Shown here: positions 6,966 through 14,326 of the stretch, piece by piece | How the letters are laid out: each line of letters starts with the position of its first letter | How positions within the stretch are numbered: position 1 is the stretch's first letter | Assembly: GCA_945870115.1 (NCBI GenBank) | Contig: CAMBRH010000004.1 | Location: 1 to 30,295 of the forward strand | Reading direction: 5' to 3' | DNA: 30,295 bases | From: Chitinophaga pinensis | GTDB lineage: Bacteria; Bacteroidota; Bacteroidia; Flavobacteriales_D; Crocinitomicaceae | Notes under the pieces: generated by a model | Database searches by the model: none | Told to the model about the DNA's origin: nothing | What the model saw: only the letters and a program-made list of their open reading frames with translations | Program-made: the position numbers and the translations under genes

Positions 6966-8999
6966 TTATTTTATAAGTAAATTTTCTTCAAATAATTTTA
7001 ATATTCTTCTGTATTCGTCTAGCCAAGAACTTGTTTCTTTGAATCCATGAGCTTCGACAGGAAAAACAGCTAATTCCCAGTTTTGTTTTCCTAATTCGAT
7101 AAAACGTTGTGAAATTCGAGTAATGTCTTGAAATTGAACATTGTCATCCACCATTCCGTGTAACATCAATAATTTATCTTGTAAATTTTCAGCATAATAA
7201 ATTGGTGAACTTCTTCTGTAAGCAATGGAATCTGTCTCTGGGAAATTTAAAATATTTGATGTATATTCTCCATTATAATGCGCCCAATCAGTTACGGAGC
7301 GAAGTGCAGCACCGCATTTGAATTTGCCAGGTTCTTTTAATAATGCCATCAAAGTGATAAATCCACCGTAAGAACCGCCATAAATTCCAATTCTTGTTGA
7401 GTCAATCTCATATTTTTCGATGAGTAATTTTCTTCCGTCAAGGTTGTCAGATAAATCTAAACCTCCCATATTTCTATAAATTCCTGTTCTAAAATCTCTT
7501 CCATAACCGTCACTTGCGCGGTAATCGATGTCTAAAACTGTAAAACCTTTGTCAGCTAAAAAATTATGAAACATGTATTCTCGCAAATAATTACTCCAAT
7601 AATTGTGTGCATTTTGCAGATATCCAGCACCATGAACAAAAATTATTGCTGCACCATTTTTCTTTTCTTGATTTGAAGTTGGACTTTGAACTGGTTGATA
7701 AATCCGCGTATGAACATCTGTTTTATCTTCAGCCTGAAAAACAAGGACTTCTGGTTTTCTCCAAGAATAAGATTCAAATTCTTTTGTTGTGGAATGTGTA
7801 AGTTGAATTTTAGAGCTATTTATTTTATTTTCAGCTAAATATAATTCCCAAGGTTTGTTTTTTGAAGAATAAAGTAGTGCGAAATTTTTCTCATCAGGAC
7901 TTAAAATAACTTCATGTGAACCTTCTTCAAGGAGAATTTCTTCTAACTTATTTGTTTTCAAATTCAATTTATAAACTTCTAAATTTCCAGGATGTGTTCG
8001 ATTTGCAGAAATATATAATGCATCTTTATTTTTATTCAATTGTACACTTCTAACTTCCCATTTTCCATTGGTTAGTTGTGTTTTCTTTTTGGAATTAATG
8101 TTTAAAGTGTAAAGGTGGGAATATCCTGTTTCTTCGGATTGAAAATAAATCGTTTCATTGTCCAAAAATCCTAAAGTTCCCTTTTCGAAATTCCATTCAG
8201 AAATTCCTGGTCCGCCAATCCAAGCTTCATCATATTGATGTTCTAATTCAATGACATTTCCTTTTTTTAAATCAATTTGAGTAATCCAACGATCTTTGTT
8301 GTCTAAACTTCTGACGTCAATTACACAATTTTTCCCATCTGCGCTAAAAATTGCTTCATGCATGACAATTTTTCGATCTGTTTTGGCTTCAATTTCAAAA
8401 TTCGGATATAAACTTTGGTATTTAGGATTTTTGCGAATATCACTTAATTTCGAGAAAGAAATTTCATAGCAAGAATCTATTTCTCTATTGTAAACCATTA
8501 ATTTATGTTCACTTATAGCTTTAATTGACACTTTTTCTCTCGCAGAACTTTGTTTTGTGTAGCCACTTGAGGTAATGTGATTTTCGTATTTCGTTTCTAA
8601 ATTACTCGGATATTTTGATAATCGAAAAAGTACAAAATTCTGATCTTTTGAAATTTGTAGATTTTCTAAACTAAATTTTCCATAAAAATATTCTTTTGGA
8701 AAAAAATCACTGGTTTTTGAATCCTTTTCATCGTTCCAATTTTGCTTTTTCTCTTTTGATCGAATAAATTCAAACAATTCACTTTGCTGTTTTTCTAGAT
8801 AGGATTTTTCAGTAGGATTTTCTGAATTATTTTCATCATCACCTGATTTGAAATTCGTAATTTGAATCGTTGAAGAATTTTCTGGTGAAAAGTGAAATAA
8901 GTTTCCATCTTGCTGAAAATAAATACTTTTTCCTGAATTTAAAACTGTTAAATTTGAAATATAAGCTGAATTTTGTATTAAATGTATAAAGTGCGCCAT
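6966..8999 (-). CDS. S9 family (prolyl oligopeptidase/DPP IV-like) peptidase, main part of a frameshifted gene
   Basis: A 677-residue reading frame with the middle and end of a secreted S9 serine peptidase. A beta-propeller region (about residues 20-400, blades such as ADGKNCVIDVRSLDNKDRW and YFQSEETGYSHLYTLN) is followed by an alpha/beta-hydrolase domain: AAIIFVHGAGYLQNAHNYW, the nucleophile elbow IGIYGGSYGGF with Ser ~543, the Asp loop MLHGMVDDNVQF, and the His in FPVEAHGF. All three catalytic residues are present. The ATG at 8999 is probably not the native start: the signal peptide and first blade lie in another frame just upstream (to 9300), and the two frames would join into one ~776-residue protein if one base were removed. 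Such enzymes act in the periplasm of Bacteroidota. Confidence 0.85.
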   Translation of the reverse strand: MAHFIHLIQNSAYISNLTVLNSGKSIYFQQDGNLFHFSPENSSTIQITNFKSGDDENNSENPTEKSYLEKQQSELFEFIRSKEKKQNWNDEKDSKTSDFFPKEYFYGKFSLENLQISKDQNFVLFRLSKYPSNLETKYENHITSSGYTKQSSAREKVSIKAISEHKLMVYNREIDSCYEISFSKLSDIRKNPKYQSLYPNFEIEAKTDRKIVMHEAIFSADGKNCVIDVRSLDNKDRWITQIDLKKGNVIELEHQYDEAWIGGPGISEWNFEKGTLGFLDNETIYFQSEETGYSHLYTLNINSKKKTQLTNGKWEVRSVQLNKNKDALYISANRTHPGNLEVYKLNLKTNKLEEILLEEGSHEVILSPDEKNFALLYSSKNKPWELYLAENKINSSKIQLTHSTTKEFESYSWRKPEVLVFQAEDKTDVHTRIYQPVQSPTSNQEKKNGAAIIFVHGAGYLQNAHNYWSNYLREYMFHNFLADKGFTVLDIDYRASDGYGRDFRTGIYRNMGGLDLSDNLDGRKLLIEKYEIDSTRIGIYGGSYGGFITLMALLKEPGKFKCGAALRSVTDWAHYNGEYTSNILNFPETDSIAYRRSSPIYYAENLQDKLLMLHGMVDDNVQFQDITRISQRFIELGKQNWELAVFPVEAHGFKETSSWLDEYRRILKLFEENLLIK

Positions 9000-9300
9000 C
9001 TTTTAAATAATAGCGAATTTTTAAGTCATTTTGAGTTGGATCATTTATCAAAGTTGAATTATATTCTGAATCAGGAAGTTTTTCAGGAGCTTTCATTCCT
9101 TTTTCCCAAAAATAAATTGAATTCCCTAATTCATTTGTTGGATTCCAATCAAAAAAAATGCGCTTACTGTCCCAAGACCAAGATTGATTACTTGGCTGAT
9201 AACCAATAAATTCATTTCCTTTCATGATTTCTTCTAGCTTTAACTGAGAAAAATTAAGGAATGAAATGGATGAAATTAGAACAAAAAAAAGGTATTTCAT
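8839..9300 (-). pseudogene. N-terminal fragment of the S9 peptidase, out of frame
   Basis: This frame starts at ATG 9298-9300 with a Sec signal peptide (MKYLFFVLISSISFLNFSQ) and continues with propeller-type sequence (YQPSNQSWSWDSKRIFFDWNPTNE, DLKIRYYLKDGALYTFN). After about residue 110 it turns into low-complexity F/K-rich sequence, while the neighbouring frame becomes propeller-like (NSAYISNLTVLNSGKSIYF). The shift needs one base fewer, and must lie between about 9007, where the second frame has a stop, and the end of this frame; the run of four A at 8971-8974 (T on the plus strand) is the best candidate. It is either a real disruption or a sequencing/assembly error; catalysis-related residues downstream are intact, which favours an error or a recent mutation. 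Confidence 0.75.
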
Positions 9301-9395
9301 GTTAATTTAATTAGACTGTAAAAATAGTTTAAAATAGTTTAATCTGACTTATTGTCATAATAATTTTTTGGCTTAATTTTAGTAAAATTAATCGC

Positions 9396-11174
9396 ATGAG
9401 TAAAAACATGACACACAAAGAAGAGATAAAAAAAGAGAAAAAAAAATCAAAAGTTTCGTTTTCTTGGGCATTTAAAGAATTTATTTGGCCACGCAAAAAA
9501 ATCATTTTTATTGGATTAATTTTGATTTTAATTAGAAGTTTTTCTGGTTTAATTCTGCCTTATTCAAGTAAAGTATTAATTGACACTGTAATTCCTAAAA
9601 ACGACTGGAATTCCATGTATTTATTACTAGTTGTTGTTGGAGTTTCAATTTTTATTCAAGCATTAAGTTCATTCATTCTAACAAAAGTATTGAGTGTTGA
9701 AGCACAAAAATTGATTTCAGAATTGAGAGCAAAAGTTCAAAAGAAATTATTGACATTACCAATTAGTTTTTTCGATAACAATAAGTCTGGAGCTTTGGTT
9801 TCTCGCGTAATGAATGACGTGGAAGGTGTTAGAAACATTGTTGGAACAGGGTTGGTTCAATTAATCGGTGGAACTATCACAGCAGTTATTGCGATGATAT
9901 TCTTAATCAAAATCAATTGGATGATGACCGTTTTTGTTTTGGTTCCAGTTGGGATTTTTGCTTTTGTATCTTTAAAAGCATTTGCGTACATCAGACCAAT
10001 TTTTAGAATTAGAGGCCAAATTAACGCAGAAGTTACTGGGAGATTGACCGAAACCTTAAACGGAGTGCGTGTCATTAAAGGATTTAATGCGGAAGAGCAA
10101 GAAAATAAAAACTTTGAAATTGGAGTTGATAAGTTATTTCAAAATGTGAAGAAAAGTTTGACAACGACTTCATTAGTAACAAGTTCTGCAACTTTTCTAC
10201 TAGGTTTAGCGTCAGTTGGAATAATGGGAATTGGTGGTTATTTTATGATAAATAAATTAATGACTTTTGGAGATTTCATTTCCTTTAATCTTTTCTTAGG
10301 TTTTATGATTGCACCAATTGTTCAAATGAGTAATATCGGAAGTCAATTGACTGAAGCAATGGCTGGATTAGACAGGACACAAGAATTAATGGAAATGGAG
10401 GAAGAAAATAATCCAGCAAATCGTCCAGTTTTGTTGAAAGATATTAAAGGCGACATTGTTTTTGAAAATGTGTCATTTGCGTATGAAAAAAGTAAGGAAG
10501 TCTTACACAACATTTCGTTTTCAGCTCCGCTAGGAAGTGTAACAGCTTTGGTTGGTTCTTCTGGTTCTGGAAAATCTACAATTGCAGGTCTTGCTGCAAC
10601 ATTTTTAAATCCAAGCGATGGAAAAGTTACTTTAGATGGAATTGATTTGGCTACAGTTAATTTGAAAACATATAGAAATAATTTAGGAGTTGTTTTGCAA
10701 GATGATTTCTTATATGAAGGTACAATTCGTGAAAATATTCTTTTTCCAAGACCAAATGCTAGCGAAGAAGAAGTTATTGCTGCTGTTAAAGGAGCTTATG
10801 TGAATGAATTTACAGATAAATTTGAAGATGGTTTAGACACATTGATAGGGGAGAGAGGAGTGAAACTTTCTGGTGGTCAACGCCAAAGAATCTCAATTGC
10901 AAGAGCGCTTTTAGCTGATCCGAAAATAATTATTTTAGACGAAGCAACTTCAAATTTAGACACAGAAAGTGAATCCTTTATTCAAAAAAGTTTGAGTGTT
11001 TTAATGGAAAATAGAACAACTTTTGTAATTGCACATAGGTTAAGTACAATTCAACAAGCAGATCAAATTTTAGTTATCGAAGCTGGAAAAATTGTTGAAA
11101 GCGGCAAGCACGATGAATTATTGGCTCAAAAAGGAAGGTATTTTGAATTGTTTACGTATCAAAGTAGAATTTAA
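9396..11174 (+). CDS. ABC transporter, MsbA/multidrug-type half transporter
   Basis: A 592-residue exporter half-transporter that would act as a homodimer in the inner membrane. The N-terminus is lysine-rich (KEEIKKEKKKSK), followed by six membrane helices (about residues 35-330) and a nucleotide-binding domain with Walker A GSSGSGKST, Q-loop VVLQDDF, signature LSGGQRQRIS, Walker B IIILDEATSNLD and H-loop IAHRLST. The family flips lipids (MsbA) or exports drugs and peptides; there is no C39 peptidase domain. It is followed, across a promoter, by marR-type and outer-membrane protein genes, which hints at one envelope or efflux function. It is divergent from the S9 peptidase gene. The substrate cannot be named from sequence. 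Confidence 0.93.
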   Translation: MSKNMTHKEEIKKEKKKSKVSFSWAFKEFIWPRKKIIFIGLILILIRSFSGLILPYSSKVLIDTVIPKNDWNSMYLLLVVVGVSIFIQALSSFILTKVLSVEAQKLISELRAKVQKKLLTLPISFFDNNKSGALVSRVMNDVEGVRNIVGTGLVQLIGGTITAVIAMIFLIKINWMMTVFVLVPVGIFAFVSLKAFAYIRPIFRIRGQINAEVTGRLTETLNGVRVIKGFNAEEQENKNFEIGVDKLFQNVKKSLTTTSLVTSSATFLLGLASVGIMGIGGYFMINKLMTFGDFISFNLFLGFMIAPIVQMSNIGSQLTEAMAGLDRTQELMEMEEENNPANRPVLLKDIKGDIVFENVSFAYEKSKEVLHNISFSAPLGSVTALVGSSGSGKSTIAGLAATFLNPSDGKVTLDGIDLATVNLKTYRNNLGVVLQDDFLYEGTIRENILFPRPNASEEEVIAAVKGAYVNEFTDKFEDGLDTLIGERGVKLSGGQRQRISIARALLADPKIIILDEATSNLDTESESFIQKSLSVLMENRTTFVIAHRLSTIQQADQILVIEAGKIVESGKHDELLAQKGRYFELFTYQSRI

Positions 11175-11203
11175 TATTGTATTAAATAAATTTCCTCAAA
11201 AAC

Positions 11204-11234
11204 TTTGAATATATTACCTTGGTAACTATCTTTG
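11204..11234 (+). promoter_or_regulatory. Bacteroidota sigma-ABfr-type promoter of the marR gene
   Basis: TTTG at 11204-11207 and TATCTTTG at 11227-11234 match the -33 and -7 boxes of the Bacteroidota primary sigma factor with exactly 19 nt between them. The predicted start of transcription falls within a few bases of the ATG at 11239, so the message would be leaderless or nearly so. It is the best promoter in the window. Confidence 0.7.
11214..11225 (+). promoter_or_regulatory. Palindromic operator, probably for the MarR regulator
   Basis: TTACC-TT-GGTAA is a perfect inverted repeat placed between the -33 and -7 boxes of the promoter above. A winged-helix dimer bound there would block RNA polymerase. 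The adjacent marR-type gene makes autorepression the obvious reading, but binding is inferred from position alone. Confidence 0.55.
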
Positions 11235-11238
11235 TAAC

Positions 11239-11688
11239 ATGGAAATCGGTGAAGAAATAAAATCCAAGTTTAAGAATTCGCAACAAAAAGCGATGATAAA
11301 CGTGCGATTTACCTCAAATTGGATGGCGCAAAAGCAAAGTAATTACATGGTGAAACATGATATTTCGATGGCGCAATTCAATATTTTGAGAATTTTACGT
11401 GGAGCAAAGGATTTTTTGAATGTGAATACAATCAAAGATAGAATGATTGAAAAATCGCCTAATACAACTCGTTTGATGGATAAATTGATTGAAAAAGAAT
11501 TAATTGAACGTGTTCGTTGTGACAAAGATAGAAGAGTTGTTTACGTTAAAATTGCAGATAAAGGCTTGAAATTATTAAGCGTCATTGATGCAGATTGTAC
11601 TTTTGAAGAATTAATTTTAATGGAAAATAGAATTACTTCTGAAGAGGCAGAAATTTTAAGCGCTTTACTTGACAAAATTAGAGGGTAA
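11239..11688 (+). CDS. MarR family transcriptional regulator
   Basis: A 149-residue winged-helix regulator. The MarR domain is seen in MAQFNILRILRGAKDFLNVNTIKDRMIEKSPNTTRLMDKLIEKELIERVRCDKDRRVVYVKIADKGLKLL: helix-turn-helix, then the wing with the D-x-R-R core (CDKDRRVVYV). MarR proteins bind palindromic operators as dimers and release DNA on binding a small ligand. A palindrome sits in its own promoter. The upstream ABC exporter and the downstream outer-membrane protein, 40 bp away, are likely targets. The ATG at 11239 almost coincides with the predicted transcription start; the next ATG (11293) would lose the first helix, so I keep 11239. Confidence 0.9.
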   Translation: MEIGEEIKSKFKNSQQKAMINVRFTSNWMAQKQSNYMVKHDISMAQFNILRILRGAKDFLNVNTIKDRMIEKSPNTTRLMDKLIEKELIERVRCDKDRRVVYVKIADKGLKLLSVIDADCTFEELILMENRITSEEAEILSALLDKIRG

Positions 11689-11728
11689 ACAAAAAATATT
11701 TTCAAATTATTTTGAAACAAAAAAATTC

Positions 11729-14179
11729 ATGAAAAAAAACATCATAGCAATAACCTTAACTCTATTATTTTTTAATTTTAGTTATTCTCAAAATCCAGGT
11801 CAAAATCAAAAAATAGGTATTTTAAGCGGTCAAGTCCAAGATTCAATGACGGGAAAGCCCTTGGATTATGTGTCTGTAAAATTATATTCTGTAAAAGACT
11901 CTTTAGTAAAAACAGGAGTTTATACAAATGAAAAGGGAACAATTTTTTTGGATGAAATTATTTTAGGAAAATATTTTGCAAAAATTTCAATCTCAGGCTA
12001 TAAAACGAAGATAATTCCTAACATTTCTTTTTCTGCTGAAAAACCAAACCGTGATTTAGGAAGAATTGGACTAACAGCTGATTCTTTACTTCAATTGAAA
12101 GAAGTTAAAGTTACTGCTAGTCAAGATCTTTTGTTAAATAATATTGACAAAAAAGTATACAATGTTGGCGAAGATTTATCTGTTGTTGGTGGAACCGCAG
12201 TTGATATTTTAAACAATGTTCCTTCCATTGAAATTGATCAAGACGGAAAAATTTCTCTTCGTGGAGATAGAAATGTTACAATATTAATTGATGGAAGACC
12301 AAGTTCAATAGCAGGTGGAAATGGAAAAAGTTTTTTAGATGCTTTACCAGCTAATTCGATTGAAAGAATAGAAATTGTTACAAATCCTTCTGCTAAGTAT
12401 GACCCAGATGGAACAGCAGGAATTATCAATATTGTATTGAAAAAGAATAAATTAAAAGGAATTAATGGGAACGTTGCATTGAGTGGGGGAACTGGTAATT
12501 TATTTAATGGTTCTGCAGCATTGAGTGTTAGAAACGCAAAAGTGAATGTTTATGGGAATTATTCATACAAATATTATGAAGGTTATAGAGATTATGAAAG
12601 TTTACTGAAACGTACAATTGATAGCAATTTTTTTGGATTAAACCAATATCGAAGTGGAACAGATTTAATGATAAATCATACCGCGAGAGTTGGTTCGGAT
12701 TTTTATTTAAAAGATAGAAATACACTAGGTTTTTCAGCAACTTTAAATTTAGGTGAAAGAGCCAGAACAGGAGATTTATTTAATTCACAATTTGACGAAA
12801 ATGGAGATACCGTTCAGAATTGGTTGCGTTCATCATCTGATCCTTCAAAAAATGATGGGATGGATTTCAATTTGAATTACAAATTAGATTTTAAAGAAGA
12901 CAAAGGAAGTTTGGTTTTTGATGCAAATCAATCGTTTGGAAAAGACAATATTCAAGGTTTTTATTTAGAAGATTACAACACAAAAAATGGAATGTCAGAT
13001 AATCGTTTAGATTTGAATCAGCGCTTGGATAACAAAGAAAAATTTAATGTTTCAACTTTTCAAACGGATTTAATTCGAATTTTCCCAAAATCAATTAAAT
13101 TTGAAGCAGGAGCAAAGGCAATTCTTAGAAATTCGACTGTAAATACTTATTCTGAAACGGAAGATTCTCTGTCGAAAATTTATTTGGAAGATACCGTTTC
13201 AAATTTTAAATACGAATACATCGAACAAATATTTTCTTTGTATTCCAATTTTGGTCAACAGGTTAAAAAAATTAAATATCAAGTAGGATTAAGAGCGGAG
13301 CAAGCTTTACAAGCTCCAAATTTAATTTCTGATTCTCTTTCCTTCAGAAACGATTATTTTAATTTATTTCCTTCCGCTTTTGTTAAGTATGAAGTTGGAA
13401 AAGCAAGTGAATTGAGTTTAAGTTATAGCAGAAGAATCAATCGTCCTTCAAGTGAAACCTTAAACCCATTTACAAGTTATGCCGATCCATTTAATTTAAG
13501 ATCAGGAAATCCAGCTATTAAGCCTGAATACATTAATTCATTTGACTTTGGCTATTCCATTAACAAGAAAAAATTTAATGTTACAGCTAGTTTATTCTAT
13601 CGTCAAACAACGAGTGTGATTTCAAGGGTAAAACTTTTTTACGATAATGGAACAACAGCTATTTCTTATGTGAATTTAGATGAAAGTATTAGTTATGGAC
13701 CAGAAATTGTGTTCGTTTATCGTCCTTTTCCTTGGATGAAAAACGTTATTTCAGGTAATGGTAACCAAACAAAATACATTGACAATTCAAATGCACTGGA
13801 TTTCAATAACAGTGGATTTTTCTGGAGTGCGAAATATTCTGGTTCATTTGAATTTTGGAAAAAAACAGCAACAATTCAGTTGAATGCGAGATATAATTCA
13901 CCAATTGTTCGTCCTCAAGGTGTAGTTCAACCTAGAGCTTCAGTTGATTTATCTGGAGATAAAACCTACAAAGACGGAAAATGGACTTTTGGATTTAGAT
14001 TGACTGATATTTTTAATACACAAGAATTTCGTTTAAAATTTGATCAACCTGGAACGTATCAAACATCAAGATTTAAACAAAATACACGTAGATTTTATTT
14101 GAATATTTCCTACAAATTTGGTAAATATGAAATCAAAAAAGCCAAAACTGAAAGTGGAGGTGGTGGAACTGATTTTTAA
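11729..14179 (+). CDS. Outer-membrane beta-barrel protein with carboxypeptidase-regulatory-like domain (TonB-dependent receptor-like)
   Basis: An 816-residue outer-membrane protein. Signal peptide MKKNIIAITLTLLFFNFSYSQ, then a CarboxypepD_reg-like beta-sandwich (about 30-110, GILSGQVQDSMTGKPLDYVSVKLY), a plug-like region (about 125-240, VGGTAVDILNNVPSIEID, VTILIDGRPS, ERIEIVTNPSAKYDPDGTAG) and a long barrel ending FYLNISYKFGKYEIKKAKTE. This layout is the OMP_b-brl_3 (PF14905) group common in Bacteroidota, related to TonB-dependent receptors; no SusD gene lies nearby, so a glycan uptake role is not indicated. The frame is open 60 bp further upstream, but ATG 11729 places the signal peptide correctly. 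It lies 40 bp after marR and is probably co-transcribed. The ligand is unknown. Confidence 0.88.
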   Translation: MKKNIIAITLTLLFFNFSYSQNPGQNQKIGILSGQVQDSMTGKPLDYVSVKLYSVKDSLVKTGVYTNEKGTIFLDEIILGKYFAKISISGYKTKIIPNISFSAEKPNRDLGRIGLTADSLLQLKEVKVTASQDLLLNNIDKKVYNVGEDLSVVGGTAVDILNNVPSIEIDQDGKISLRGDRNVTILIDGRPSSIAGGNGKSFLDALPANSIERIEIVTNPSAKYDPDGTAGIINIVLKKNKLKGINGNVALSGGTGNLFNGSAALSVRNAKVNVYGNYSYKYYEGYRDYESLLKRTIDSNFFGLNQYRSGTDLMINHTARVGSDFYLKDRNTLGFSATLNLGERARTGDLFNSQFDENGDTVQNWLRSSSDPSKNDGMDFNLNYKLDFKEDKGSLVFDANQSFGKDNIQGFYLEDYNTKNGMSDNRLDLNQRLDNKEKFNVSTFQTDLIRIFPKSIKFEAGAKAILRNSTVNTYSETEDSLSKIYLEDTVSNFKYEYIEQIFSLYSNFGQQVKKIKYQVGLRAEQALQAPNLISDSLSFRNDYFNLFPSAFVKYEVGKASELSLSYSRRINRPSSETLNPFTSYADPFNLRSGNPAIKPEYINSFDFGYSINKKKFNVTASLFYRQTTSVISRVKLFYDNGTTAISYVNLDESISYGPEIVFVYRPFPWMKNVISGNGNQTKYIDNSNALDFNNSGFFWSAKYSGSFEFWKKTATIQLNARYNSPIVRPQGVVQPRASVDLSGDKTYKDGKWTFGFRLTDIFNTQEFRLKFDQPGTYQTSRFKQNTRRFYLNISYKFGKYEIKKAKTESGGGGTDF

Positions 14180-14230
14180 TTTGGGTCAAAAATTTAAAAA
14201 AAACAAGAACTTTTTCAATAAAATACCATA

Positions 14231-14251
14231 AGTAAAACTACCTGTTTAAAT
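14231..14251 (+). promoter_or_regulatory. Shared upstream motif, site A
   Basis: GTAAAACTACCTGTTT (from 14232) matches GTACAACTACCTGATT at 20177 and GTAAATATACCTGTTT at 17786; GTA-A--TACCTG-TT is invariant. Site A starts 95 bp before the ATG of the oxoamine-synthase fusion gene, and site C starts 96 bp before its gene. Just downstream lie GTGTAAATACGC (14254) and AGTAAATACT (14291). It is a candidate binding site for the response regulator encoded at 19490. Confidence 0.45.
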
Positions 14252-14326
14252 GAGTGTAAATACGCAATTTTACTTACTTTATTCAGATTTAGTAAATACT
14301 GTGAGTACATTAATATTTATTTAAAT

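Noticed and set aside
12238..12740. Minus-strand reading frames of 60-70 codons under the outer-membrane protein gene
   Set aside because: Shadows of the coding strand; no start context, signal or domain.
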